From Actinacidiphila rubida (GTDB taxonomy: Bacteria > Actinomycetota > Actinomycetes > Streptomycetales > Streptomycetaceae), in assembly GCF_900110255.1 (NCBI RefSeq), contig NZ_FODD01000031.1, forward strand, positions 1 to 64,000: 64,000 bases of DNA, given 5' to 3'. The notes beneath the pieces were generated by a model that did not search any database, had not been told where the DNA came from, and saw only the letters and a program-made list of their open reading frames with translations. A program made the position numbers and the translations under genes. Of this stretch, positions 42,498 to 50,932 are shown in pieces (position 1 is the stretch's first letter; each line of letters begins with the position of its first letter).

Positions 42498-43123
42498 TCA
42501 CCCACGATCCCGACGTCCCGAGGCTGCTGGCGGCGCTGAGCGCGTCCGGCGGCGCCGCGGACGCGGCGGTGGCCGCCCGGCTGCACGCCAGGCTGGTCGC
42601 GGACGCCGCGCGCGAGAGCGTCCTCGACGTCGCCTACCGCACCGTCGACACCCCGGCGGGCCCGCTGCTGCTGGCCGCCACCGAGCGGGGCCTGGTGACG
42701 GTCGCCTACGCGGTGCAGGACCACGCGGCGGTGCTGCAGGGCCTGGCCGACCGGATCAGCCCGCGCGTGCTGCACGCGCCGGGCCGGCTGGACGAGGCCG
42801 CCCGCCAGGTCGACGACTACTTCGCGGGGCGCCGCAAGGACTTCGACCTCGCGCTGGACCTCCGCCTGTCGAAGGGGTTCCGCCGCGAGGTGCTGGCCCA
42901 CCTGCCGCACATCGCGTACGGGAGCACGGAGAGCTACGCGCAGGTCGCGTCGGCCGCGGGCAGTCCCCGCGCGGTGCGGGCCGTCGGCACGGCGTGCGCG
43001 ACCAACCCGCTGCCGGTCGTGGTGCCGTGCCACCGGGTGGTGCGTTCGGACGGCACGCGCGGGCAGTACGTCGGCGGCGCCGCGGTCAAGGACCTGCTGC
43101 TCGGCCTGGAGGCGGCGGCCTGA
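42494..43123 (+). CDS. methylated-DNA-protein cysteine methyltransferase with N-terminal extension
   Basis: 209 residues. The first about 40 residues (DVPRLLAALSASGGAADAAV) are helical and not part of a normal MGMT. The rest is a complete enzyme: YRTVDTPAGPLLLAATERGL, FRREVLAHLPHIAYGSTESY, active-site Cys179 in VVPCHRVVRSDG, and YVGGAAVKDLLL at the end. Coupled to the sigma factor by a 4-nt overlap with GGAGG before the ATG. The extension could be a regulatory or dimerisation helix. Confidence 0.92.
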   Translation: MITHDPDVPRLLAALSASGGAADAAVAARLHARLVADAARESVLDVAYRTVDTPAGPLLLAATERGLVTVAYAVQDHAAVLQGLADRISPRVLHAPGRLDEAARQVDDYFAGRRKDFDLALDLRLSKGFRREVLAHLPHIAYGSTESYAQVASAAGSPRAVRAVGTACATNPLPVVVPCHRVVRSDGTRGQYVGGAAVKDLLLGLEAAA

Positions 43124-43215
43124 CGCGTCCGGACGCCGCCGGACCGGGCCGGGGACCGGCCCCCGTGGGGCCCCACCGGGGATCCGGCCCGCTGCCGCCC
43201 GGCGCGCCCGGGGGC

Positions 43216-44037
43216 TCAGCCGGCGTCCGGCCGCCCTTCCGCTCCGCGGCCGCCGCCCGGGTCCGTCCCCGGCTCCGCCTCCGGTTCCGGCTCCGCCAGC
43301 GGCGGCGGGGCGAGTTCGCGGGCCAGCAGCGTGGCACCCGCCACGGCGCCCGGCATCAGCACGACCGCGACGAACGGGACGAGGAACGCCAGCACGAGCG
43401 GGACGCCGAAGCCCAGCGCGAGCGGGAGGCGGCGGCGCAGCAGGCGGATGCGCTCCAGGATCGGCACGTCACGCCGCTGGAAGGCCACCCCGGACAGTTC
43501 CAGGGTGAGGAAGTAGCCGGAGACGCAGAAGCCGGCGACCGGCACGACCGTCTGGCCGACGAACGGCACGAACCCGGCGGCGAACAGCACGATCCCGAAC
43601 GCCGCGACGCGCACCAGCACGCGCAGGCTGTCGACCGCGGAGATCCACAACTCCCGCCACAGCGACCGGTCCGGCGGCTCGGGCGCGCCGCCCTCGGCAC
43701 GGTCCACCCGCTCGGCCAGCGTCTCGTAGAAGGGCTGGCCGACGAGCAGGGTGACGGCGGTGAACGAGATCAGGGCGAGCAGCAGCCCGCCGCCGAAGAG
43801 CAGGGCCGTCAGCAGGCCGCGGAACAGGCCGGGCCACGGCGACGTCCAGTGGTCGGCGAACGGCGTCGCCCAGTCGACGAAGTCCGCGCCCCACAGGGCG
43901 AGGACGGCCAGTGCCGCGGCGTAGCCGACCAGGGTCAGCAGGGCGGGGACCATCCCGAACCGCCAGTCGCGGCCGTGGCGTACGGCCCAGCGCTGCCCGT
44001 CGGCCAACAGCCGCACTCCGTGGATGAGATCGCGCAT
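43216..44037 (-). CDS. EI24/CysZ-like membrane protein
   Basis: 273 residues from ATG 44037 (a GTG nine codons upstream is also in frame). EI24 domain with about five to six hydrophobic segments: MVPALLTLVGYAAALAVLAL, LFRGLLTALLFGGGLLLALI, LVRVAAFGIVLFAAGFVPFV and FGVPLVLAFLVPFVAVVLMP. FYETLAERVDRAEGG and YFLTLELSGVAFQRRDV are family-like. CysZ of proteobacteria imports sulfate, but actinobacterial EI24 proteins have no known substrate. The tail is acidic and Pro-rich. It diverges from the chitinase gene. Confidence 0.87.
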   Translation of the reverse strand: MRDLIHGVRLLADGQRWAVRHGRDWRFGMVPALLTLVGYAAALAVLALWGADFVDWATPFADHWTSPWPGLFRGLLTALLFGGGLLLALISFTAVTLLVGQPFYETLAERVDRAEGGAPEPPDRSLWRELWISAVDSLRVLVRVAAFGIVLFAAGFVPFVGQTVVPVAGFCVSGYFLTLELSGVAFQRRDVPILERIRLLRRRLPLALGFGVPLVLAFLVPFVAVVLMPGAVAGATLLARELAPPPLAEPEPEAEPGTDPGGGRGAEGRPDAG

Positions 44038-44077
44038 GGCCGGATCGTACGGGTTGCCGTCCACTCCGGCCCCGCTC

Positions 44078-44089
44078 TGGTCCAGACCT
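44078..44089 (+). promoter_or_regulatory. chi-box / DasR-responsive element
   Basis: TGGTCCAGACCT, identical to the 12-bp element of Streptomyces chitinase promoters and close to the DasR consensus. It directly abuts the -35 box of the chitinase promoter, as expected for repression relieved by N-acetylglucosamine-derived metabolites. Confidence 0.8.
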
Positions 44090-44090
44090 A

Positions 44091-44119
44091 TTGACGCGTT
44101 CTGCGGCCCCTCCTACGGT
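44091..44119 (+). promoter_or_regulatory. chitinase promoter
   Basis: -35 TTGACG (44091-44096), 17-nt spacer, -10 TACGGT (44114-44119). Good match to the vegetative consensus; leader of about 95 nt before the ATG. Confidence 0.7.
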
Positions 44120-44218
44120 CGGGTGCTGCGCGAAGGTCTCCACTTCACCAAGAGCCGGGCTGTCAAGCCCCCCCACATCAGCTCATGCCCGTGGCACGCG
44201 GCACGAAGGGAGCACAGC

Positions 44219-45283
44219 ATGTTCCGTCGGAGGTTGCGCACGTTACGAACGGCCGGTGCCGCACTGGCACTTGCCGCGCTCGTCCAGATCCCGGCCGCCG
44301 CGGCGGCGACCCACACGGCCGCGGCCGACACCTGCGCGACGAAGCCCCGGCCGTCCGGCAAGGTCCTCCAGGGCTACTGGGAGAACTGGGACGGCGCCGC
44401 CAACGGCGTGCATCCCGGCCTCGGTTGGATCCCCGTCACGGACGGCCGGATCGCCGCCCACGGCTACAACGTCCTCAACGCGGCGTTCCCGGTGATCCTT
44501 TCGGACGGCACCGTCGAATGGCAGGACGGCATGGACACCGGCGTCAAGGTGCCGACGCCCGCCGAGATGTGCCAGGCCAAGGCGGCCGGCGCGACCATCC
44601 TGATGTCCATCGGCGGTGCGGCCGCCGGCATCGACCTCAGCTCCAGCGCCGTCGCGGACCGGTTCGTCGCGACGATCGTGCCGATCCTCAAGCAGTACGA
44701 CTTCGACGGGATCGACATCGACATCGAGACCGGTCTGGTCGGCAGCGGCAGCATCGGCACCCTGTCCACCTCGCAGGCCAACCTGGAACGCATCATCGAC
44801 GGCGTGCTCTCCCAGATGCCCGCCGGCTTCGGCCTGACGATGGCCCCGGAGACCGCGTACGTCACCGGTGGCAGCATCGCCTACGGCTCGATCTGGGGTG
44901 CGTACCTGCCGATCGTGAAGAAGTACGCGGACAACGGCCGTCTGTGGTGGCTGAACATGCAGTACTACAACGGCAGCATGTACGGCTGCTCCGGCGACTC
45001 CTACGAGGCGGGCACGGTCGCCGGGTTCACCGCCCAGACCACCTGCCTGAACACGGGGCTCGTCGTGCAGGGCACGACGATCAGGGTGCCGTACGACAAG
45101 CAGGTGCCGGGACTCCCGGCCCAACCGGGCGCGGGAGGCGGCTACATGACGCCGTCGCTGGTCTCCCAGTCCTGGCACGCCTTCGGCGGGAGCCTCAAGG
45201 GCCTGATGACCTGGTCCCTGAACTGGGACGGCTCCAAGGGCTGGACGTTCGGCGACAACGTGAAGTCCCTGCAGGGCCGTTGA
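44219..45283 (+). CDS. secreted GH18 chitinase
   Basis: 354 residues. The signal peptide (about 1-36, ALALAALVQIPAAAAATHTA) is followed directly by the GH18 barrel. The catalytic motif DFDGIDIDIET contains the acid Glu170. Other family parts are KVLQGYWENWDGA, ILMSIGGAA, MAPETAYVTGG, WWLNMQYYNG and the final GLMTWSLNWDGS. There is no chitin-binding or fibronectin module, so it is a minimal single-domain form resembling ChiD/ChiA catalytic domains. GAAGGGAG precedes ATG 44219. Regulated by the chi-box promoter just upstream. Confidence 0.95.
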   Translation: MFRRRLRTLRTAGAALALAALVQIPAAAAATHTAAADTCATKPRPSGKVLQGYWENWDGAANGVHPGLGWIPVTDGRIAAHGYNVLNAAFPVILSDGTVEWQDGMDTGVKVPTPAEMCQAKAAGATILMSIGGAAAGIDLSSSAVADRFVATIVPILKQYDFDGIDIDIETGLVGSGSIGTLSTSQANLERIIDGVLSQMPAGFGLTMAPETAYVTGGSIAYGSIWGAYLPIVKKYADNGRLWWLNMQYYNGSMYGCSGDSYEAGTVAGFTAQTTCLNTGLVVQGTTIRVPYDKQVPGLPAQPGAGGGYMTPSLVSQSWHAFGGSLKGLMTWSLNWDGSKGWTFGDNVKSLQGR

Positions 45284-45295
45284 CCCGCGGGTGAC

Positions 45296-45337
45296 GCACC
45301 GGTGCCCCGGCCCGTCGAAGGGCCGGGGCACCGGTGC
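45296..45337. terminator. bidirectional terminator
   Basis: Perfect 18-bp stem GCACCGGTGCCCCGGCCC / GGGCCGGGGCACCGGTGC with the loop GTCGAA, between the convergent chitinase and FG-GAP genes. Confidence 0.9.
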
Positions 45338-45363
45338 GTTCCTGGTCGTGCCGTGTTCCCGTG

Positions 45364-48300
45364 CTACATCAGGGCGTTGTAGGTGTTCCAGCCGGCGCCG
45401 ACCTTCGTCCGGGCGGCGAACGGCGCGGACGCGCTGCCCGTCCCCTTGTACAGCCACAACGCACCCGACGCGTCCCGCGCGACCAGGTCCGCCCGGCCGT
45501 CACCGGTCACGTCACCGGTCCCGGCCATCAGCGTGTACGCGTTCCAGCCCGCGCCGACCTTCACCCGCGCGGCGAACGGCGCGGACGCGCTGCCCGTCCC
45601 CTTGTACAGCCACAACACACCTGACGCGTCCCGCGCCAGCAGGTCCGCCCGGCCGTCACCGGTCACGTCGCCGGTCCCGACCATCTGGTCGTACGCGTTC
45701 CAGCCCGCGCCGACCTTCACCCGCGCCGTGAACGGCGCGGACACGCTGCCCGTCCCCTTGTACAGCCACAACACACCCGACGCGTCCCGCGCCAGCAGGT
45801 CCGCCCGGCCGTCACCCGTCACATCGCGTACGCCGACCAGGCGGTCGTAGGCGTTCCAGCCGCTGCCGACCTTGACGCGGGCCTTGAGCGGCGGGTTGTG
45901 CGTCCCCGCGCCCTGGTAGTACCAGAGGACGCCGGAGGAGTCGCGGGCGACCACGTCGCCGCTGCCGTCGGCCCGCAGGCCGCCGAGCGTGGTGAGCGCG
46001 CTGTAGCCCTGCCAGCCACCGCCCACCTTCTGGCGCGCGGCGTAGGGCGCCGACGCGGACCCGTTGGCCGCGTACTGCCACAGGGTGCCGGTGGTGTCCC
46101 GGCCGAACAGGGCGGCCCGCGCGGGCGCCGCGCCCGACAGGGTGACCGTGCCGGTGGTGGTGGACGCGGGGCCGGTGCCGTCCGCGGGGGTGGCCCTGAA
46201 CTGCCAGACGTAGCGGCCGACCGGCAGCAGCGCGCCCGTCGCCGACCTGGCGTCCCACGTCACGCGCGCCGTGCCGCGGGCCGCGCCGCCGCTCCAGCTG
46301 CGCACGACCGCGCCGGTCGCCTCGTCGGTGAGCGACACCTGCCAGGACGCGGCCGGCTTCGACAGCCACCACTGCGCGTCCCAGCGGGCCGCGCCGCCCT
46401 GAGCCGCGAACGCCGCCGGCACGGACCGGTCCGGCACGGTCAGCGGGGACACGTGCGCGGTGTCGGGCACGGCCCTGGCCACGTGGACCACGTCGTTCGT
46501 GTCCACGTACGCGACCTGGCCGGAGTGGCGGTCGACGGTCCAGGTGACGCCCCTGGCATCGGCGGAGCCCGCGGACTTCACGCCCTTGTAGGTGGCGACC
46601 CGATGGTTGGTGCCGTCGTAGAGCTCGTCGACCTGGAGGTCGGAGCCGGCGGCCGGGTTGTCGTTGTAGGCGATGAAGTGGTCGCCCAGCATCACGCCGG
46701 TCGCCGGGGCCCGGTACGTCCGCCCGTCACCGAGGTCCACCACCCCCGCGGTGCTGTCGACGCACTTCCAGTACATCAGCGCGCCGTTGGTGCTCAGCTC
46801 CGACGGGACGCACCCGCTGGCGAGGTCGACCGTGCGCACGGTTCCGGTCCGCAGGTCGGTGCCGGTCACCACGCCGGGGGGAGCCGACGGCGTCCACAAG
46901 GTGGCGTAGTCCAGCGCGGCGGCCCGTGGGGACTGCTGCAGCACCACCTTGTTCCGGGCGATGTCCACCACGTACTGCGAGCCGCCGGAGCCGGCCCGGT
47001 ACAGCACGAACTGCGGCGAGACGTCGAGGATGCGGCCGCCCGAGGCGGGCAGCACGACCGGGGTGGCGTCGTCCGCCGTCACCAGCGCGTCGTGGCCGGT
47101 GGCCTGGTCGGTGACCAGGCGGGCCAGGCCCTCGTCGCCGCCGTCGGCCCACCGGCCGGCACCGGTGGTGCCCTGCGCCGGCAGGTCCGCGCCGGCCACC
47201 GGGGACAGGCCCGTGCCGACGTCCTTCCCCACCAGACTCAGCGTCCCGCGCAGGGAGTTGGCGAACCTCGCGGTACCGCGGTCCAGGCTCACCCCCTGGA
47301 CCGAGCCGTAGTACGTCACCGGCGGCAGGACGCGCAGCTCCATGTCGGAGACCAGCCCGGAGCCGTCGACGCTCAGGTGGTAGACCGTCCGCGTGCCGTC
47401 CGCGGCCTGGCTGAGCACGTCGAGCGCGCCCTTGGGCTCCTGCACCGCCTGCGTGACGTCCGCGAACACGACGCGCACGGTCTCCCGGCCGAGGATCGGA
47501 ATGAGGTGCAGCGGGCCGTGATCGCCCTCGTACCAGAGGATGTTGTCGCCGGCCTGGAAGGTGTGGACGTCGTCGGTGGCGGAGGCCGGTGTCGCCTCCC
47601 GGACGCCCGCGGCGGTCGTCGCGCCGACGCTGCCGGGAGCGAGGTAGCGCACCCCAGGCGTGCCCTGCCGCGAGAACCAGGTGATCCAGGCGCCGGTCAT
47701 CGAGAAGCCGCTCGCGTCGCTCTCCGCGGGCAGCGCCACGACCGTGTTCTGGACCAGGTTCACGAGGCCGTAGGCCCGGTGGCCGTCCTGCTGGTAGCCG
47801 ACGACGACGTCCACGCCGGTGGCCGCGAGGATCACGGGGTCCGCATCACCGGTCGCACCCGGGGGCAGCGGCACGACCACGTCGGAGTCGGTGCCGCCGC
47901 TGACCGGCCGCACGATCCGGTACTGGTACGTGCCGTCGTCGAGCTTCTGCGAGACGAGCACGGCGTGGCGTTCGACGTGCGGGTGGAGATAGCCGTCCGG
48001 GAGGGTGAGGCGGTCCTCGCTCCCGTCGGTGACGTTCACCCAGACGATCTGGGTGGGGCCGTCGGCATCGGTGGTGTACACGACCTCGTCGGCGTCCGCG
48101 CCCTGGGTGAAGATCGCGTCGCGCGGCACCCCGTCGAGCGCGGCCACGTGCGTGACCTGCCCGTTCGCGGTGGAGATCCACGCGTACCCGGCGGTGCCGT
48201 CCTCCTGCTCCAGGACCCCGTCCTGTCCCGAGGCGACGATCGAGACGTCCCTCGGCACGATGGCGTCGGGCGCCGGTATCCGCACGTCCTGCGCGGTCAC

Positions 48301-48408
48301 GGCGGAGGCCGTGCCCGCCTGCGCCACCACGGCCCCCAGACCGAGCGTCAGCGCGCACAGCGCCGTGACCCCCGCGGCACAGGCACGCGCCTGCACTGCT
48401 CGCTTCAT
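45364..48408 (-). CDS. large secreted protein with C-terminal FG-GAP/VCBS repeats
   Basis: 1014 residues from ATG 48408 (GAGGAC 7 nt upstream). Signal peptide about 1-36 (ALCALTLGLGAVVAQAGTAS). The central about 600 residues look like a beta-propeller (repeating TTDADGPTQIVWVNV-like strands). A FlgD-Ig-like domain (about 680-770, TARVTWDARSATGALLPVGR) is followed by FG-GAP/VCBS repeats to the end (DVTGDGRADLLARDASGVLW, LYKGTGSASAPFAARVKVGA), with Asp-rich calcium-type loops. A secreted, probably matrix- or carbohydrate-binding protein; no catalytic motif recognised. Confidence 0.88.
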   Translation of the reverse strand: MKRAVQARACAAGVTALCALTLGLGAVVAQAGTASAVTAQDVRIPAPDAIVPRDVSIVASGQDGVLEQEDGTAGYAWISTANGQVTHVAALDGVPRDAIFTQGADADEVVYTTDADGPTQIVWVNVTDGSEDRLTLPDGYLHPHVERHAVLVSQKLDDGTYQYRIVRPVSGGTDSDVVVPLPPGATGDADPVILAATGVDVVVGYQQDGHRAYGLVNLVQNTVVALPAESDASGFSMTGAWITWFSRQGTPGVRYLAPGSVGATTAAGVREATPASATDDVHTFQAGDNILWYEGDHGPLHLIPILGRETVRVVFADVTQAVQEPKGALDVLSQAADGTRTVYHLSVDGSGLVSDMELRVLPPVTYYGSVQGVSLDRGTARFANSLRGTLSLVGKDVGTGLSPVAGADLPAQGTTGAGRWADGGDEGLARLVTDQATGHDALVTADDATPVVLPASGGRILDVSPQFVLYRAGSGGSQYVVDIARNKVVLQQSPRAAALDYATLWTPSAPPGVVTGTDLRTGTVRTVDLASGCVPSELSTNGALMYWKCVDSTAGVVDLGDGRTYRAPATGVMLGDHFIAYNDNPAAGSDLQVDELYDGTNHRVATYKGVKSAGSADARGVTWTVDRHSGQVAYVDTNDVVHVARAVPDTAHVSPLTVPDRSVPAAFAAQGGAARWDAQWWLSKPAASWQVSLTDEATGAVVRSWSGGAARGTARVTWDARSATGALLPVGRYVWQFRATPADGTGPASTTTGTVTLSGAAPARAALFGRDTTGTLWQYAANGSASAPYAARQKVGGGWQGYSALTTLGGLRADGSGDVVARDSSGVLWYYQGAGTHNPPLKARVKVGSGWNAYDRLVGVRDVTGDGRADLLARDASGVLWLYKGTGSVSAPFTARVKVGAGWNAYDQMVGTGDVTGDGRADLLARDASGVLWLYKGTGSASAPFAARVKVGAGWNAYTLMAGTGDVTGDGRADLVARDASGALWLYKGTGSASAPFAARTKVGAGWNTYNALM
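45385..45852 (-). repeat. three near-identical 156-bp tandem repeats
   Basis: Period 156 bp (52 codons), marked by CTTGTACAGCCACAAC starting at 45445, 45601 and 45757. The high nucleotide identity, not just protein similarity, suggests recent duplication or gene conversion and likely copy-number change. Confidence 0.85.
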
Positions 48409-48782
48409 TCTGTTGTCCTCCCCACACACGGCATGCCCTGCGTGAGGAGTCGTCCTCGACTCACGCGGCCAGCCCCCCAAGCGGCGGATCGGATCGAGAT
48501 CACGCCGCAGGCGGACGGTACCAGGGGAGCCGGCCGGAATCCCAGCGTCTTGCGCTCGCCGGACGATTGACGGCTCACCGCGGGCGCCGGCGGTGCCGCG
48601 GACAGGCGCACGGCCGAGGCGTGCCGGTGGCGGTGCCAGTGGCGGTGGCGGTGGCGGGGCAGGGGGCCGTGCGCGTGGTCGCGCGGCCTCCGTACCGCCG
48701 CGTGCACCGCTCCGACCTGCGGAAGTGTGCCCGCCCGCCTAGGCTGCGCTGAAGGGGGAGCCCGCACGCGGAAGGCACCGCC
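48409..48782. other. divergent promoter region, FG-GAP gene and ku
   Basis: 374 bp with no gene I can support. A GGTGGC-type micro-repeat (GGTGGCGGTGCCAGTGGCGG and onward) lies at about 48628-48658. The ku ribosome site GGAAGG is at 48770-48775. Confidence 0.4.
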
Positions 48783-49733
48783 ATGCCCCCAGTCGCGCAG
48801 TTCACGCTCACCTTCGGCCTGGTCGCGATCCCCGTCCGCCTGCTCGCCGCGACCAGCAGCCACAAGATCGGCTTCCGGCAGATCCACCTGCCGGACCAGG
48901 GCCGGGTCCGCTACACCAAGGTCTGCGAGATCGACGAGCACCCGCTGATGCCGGAGGACATCGTCCGGGCGTACGAGGTCGGCAAGGACCAGCTGGTGCC
49001 GATCACCGACGACGAGCTGGACAACCTGCCGCTGCCGACCGCGAAGACCATCGAGGTCAGCGGGTTCCTCGACCTGGCCGCGATCCCCGGCGAGATGTAC
49101 GACAAGCCGTACTTCCTCGCGCCGCAGAACGCCGCCGCCAACAAGCCGTACGTCCTGATGCGGGAGGCGCTGGCCCGCTCCGGCAAGGCCGCCGTCGGGA
49201 AGTACGCGCTGCGCGGCTCGGAGAACCTCGGCATGATCCACGCCCAGGGCGACGTGCTCGTCCTGCAGCGGCTGCGCTGGCCCGACGAGGTGCGGTCCGC
49301 CGACGACGCCGCGCCCGCGCACGACATCGCCATCAGCGACGAGGAGCTGGCCGGTGCCCTCAGCCTGATCGACGCGCTCGGCGACGTCGACATGCAGCAG
49401 ATGCACGACGAGTACGCGCGCGCCGTGCAGCAGTTGATCGAGGCGAAGATGGCCCACGAGGCCCCGCCGAAGGTCCGCCAGCCCGAGGCGGAGGAGGCCG
49501 GCGTCACCGACCTGATGACCGCCCTGCAGCGCGCGACCGAGCAGGCCCGCGCCGACCGCGGCGAGGACGCGGAGGTCCACCGCATGGCCGGCCGCGGTCC
49601 GGCGAAGAAGGCGGCGAGGAAGGCTCCCGCGAAGAAGGCCGCGGCCAAGAAGGGCGTGGCGAAGAAGACCGCCGCCAAGAAGACGGCGTCCGCGAAGAAG
49701 ACGGGCGGCGGGAGCGGTCGCCGCGCGGGCTGA
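48783..49733 (+). CDS. ku: Ku DNA end-binding protein (NHEJ)
   Basis: 316 residues. Binds double-strand ends as a homodimeric ring and recruits LigD. The N-terminal strand FTLTFGLVAIPVRLLAATSS, the conserved RVRYTKVCEIDEH and DIVRAYEVGKDQLVPITDDE, and KTIEVSGFLDLAAIPGEMYD are all canonical. The bridge is YVLMREALARSGKAAVGKYA. A Lys/Ala-rich tail (about 265-310, KKAARKAPAKKAAAKKG) is like the DNA-binding extended tails of actinobacterial Ku. GGAAGG lies 7 nt before the ATG. No ligD is adjacent within the window. Confidence 0.96.
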   Translation: MPPVAQFTLTFGLVAIPVRLLAATSSHKIGFRQIHLPDQGRVRYTKVCEIDEHPLMPEDIVRAYEVGKDQLVPITDDELDNLPLPTAKTIEVSGFLDLAAIPGEMYDKPYFLAPQNAAANKPYVLMREALARSGKAAVGKYALRGSENLGMIHAQGDVLVLQRLRWPDEVRSADDAAPAHDIAISDEELAGALSLIDALGDVDMQQMHDEYARAVQQLIEAKMAHEAPPKVRQPEAEEAGVTDLMTALQRATEQARADRGEDAEVHRMAGRGPAKKAARKAPAKKAAAKKGVAKKTAAKKTASAKKTGGGSGRRAG

Positions 49734-49761
49734 GGCCGCGCGGCACCGTCCCCGGCCGGCT

Positions 49762-49785
49762 CGGGCCCCGGGCCACCGGGGCCCG
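49762..49785 (+). terminator. terminator after ku
   Basis: Perfect 10-bp stem CGGGCCCCGG / CCGGGGCCCG with the loop GCCA, 29 nt past the stop. Confidence 0.75.
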
Positions 49786-50106
49786 CTCCCGCCGGCGGGC
49801 GACGCGCGCCGGAGGTCCGGCGCACGAACACCCGGCGGCCTCGCGGCCAACGACCGCCGGGTGGCGGCCGGTTCGGGAAGTCCCCGTCGCCCCACGGGAG
49901 TTCGTCCTCCGATGCGGCCCGCCCGCCGTGGCCGAGGCCGTCGAGCGCGTGCGGCTCGGACGCTCGCCCTGGGCGCTGGACAACGCGACGTTCGTCGCCC
50001 ACCTGGGCACCGGCCTCGACGTCGCCCGGCTGCTCAGCGGCCTCGACCAGCCGGTCCGACCCGCCGCGGCACGGCGGCCGACCGGGGCCGGCGCTCCGCG
50101 CCCGGC
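49786..50106. other. intergenic with a possible coding relic
   Basis: No complete gene. From about 49862 to 50060 the plus-strand frame beginning TGG reads with good codon bias (PVREVPVAPREFVLRCGPPA, then AVERVRLGRSPWALDNATF) and includes a start-like GTG at 49928, but it has no ribosome site, no recognisable family and runs on into antisense of the SMI1 gene. It may be the degenerate end of a lost gene. Confidence 0.3.
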
Positions 50107-50676
50107 TCAGTCCGTGTCGAACCAGGAGCCGCCCGCGGACCAGTGGCGGACCCAGCCGGCGAAGCCGGACTCCGCGGTGGTGAAGCCGAACTGCGCGCCG
50201 AAGGGACCGGCGCCCTCACCCGTGATCAGCCAGATGTGCCCGCGGTGCGGGCCGGTGACCACGAGGTGCCAGTACATGCCGCAGCCGTCGTGCCCCAGGA
50301 CCACCGTGCCGTGGTGGAAGACCCGCTCGATGCGCGCGTCGAGAGCGGCGGACGGGACCGGCTCCTCCGCGTCCCAGAACCACGGGCCGGTCAGCGGGAA
50401 CGGCTCCCCCAGGACGCGTGCGCGGCGGTCGCCGCCCCAGCCGGCCGGCGTCCCGCCCAGGGGGACGAGCCCGTAGTGCGGCGGTCCGGCGGGTGAGCCG
50501 TCGGCGATCTCCGCGACACACGTCCGGTACGGCTCGGGCAGGACGACGCCGTGCCGCGCCTCGAAGGCGTGCACGCCCGGCCACCCGAGCGCCGGGCGCC
50601 GACCGTCAGGACCGGCGGCGCCGAAGGCCGTGCGGAGAAGGGCCAGCTCTCCGGGGTCCGCGTGTTCCGTGTCCAT
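50107..50676 (-). CDS. SMI1/KNR4 family protein
   Basis: 189 residues. The N-terminal helix ends before LGWPGVHAFEARHGVVLPEP; PYRTCVAEIADGSPAGPPHY with GLVPLGGT, and the middle LGEPFPLTGPWFW, RVFHHGTVVLGHDGCGMYWH, LVVTGPHRGHIWLITGEGAG follow the SMI1/KNR4 (SUKH) pattern. SUKH proteins often act as immunity proteins against contact-dependent toxins, or as regulators in fungi. No toxin gene is adjacent, so an orphan immunity role is only possible, not shown. Confidence 0.88.
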   Translation of the reverse strand: MDTEHADPGELALLRTAFGAAGPDGRRPALGWPGVHAFEARHGVVLPEPYRTCVAEIADGSPAGPPHYGLVPLGGTPAGWGGDRRARVLGEPFPLTGPWFWDAEEPVPSAALDARIERVFHHGTVVLGHDGCGMYWHLVVTGPHRGHIWLITGEGAGPFGAQFGFTTAESGFAGWVRHWSAGGSWFDTD

Positions 50677-50747
50677 GAACCATGGCTACCACCCCCCTGT
50701 GACAGCCGGATGTCGGCGCTCGCCCCCTGCCCGGCCGCGGGCCGCCG

Positions 50748-50801
50748 CCTGGGCCCGCCACCCGGGCCCGCGACCCGGGCCCGCCACCCGGGCCCGCCAC
50801 C
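50748..50801. repeat. 13-bp tandem repeat
   Basis: About four copies of CCGGGCCCGCCAC (first copy CTGGGCCCGCCAC, second with GCGAC) in the gap between the SMI1 and SDR genes. Confidence 0.75.
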
Positions 50802-50932
50802 CGCGGAAAGGCGGCGACCTGCGTCCGGCACCACAATGGCTGGAGGTGCGGTCACGGGCGACGCCGGGAGGTCGGCATGCGGTACGGACTCAGCGACGGG
50901 CGCCGGCACGGCGTGCGGGGCGGTGACGCGCG

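Noticed and set aside
49928..50476. Plus-strand frame antisense to SMI1
   Set aside because: Opposite the clear SMI1 family gene; its open length follows from GC-rich antisense bias.
50748..50801. 13-bp repeat as a CRISPR or replication iteron
   Set aside because: No spacers, short period and no cas or rep gene; simple tandem repeat.
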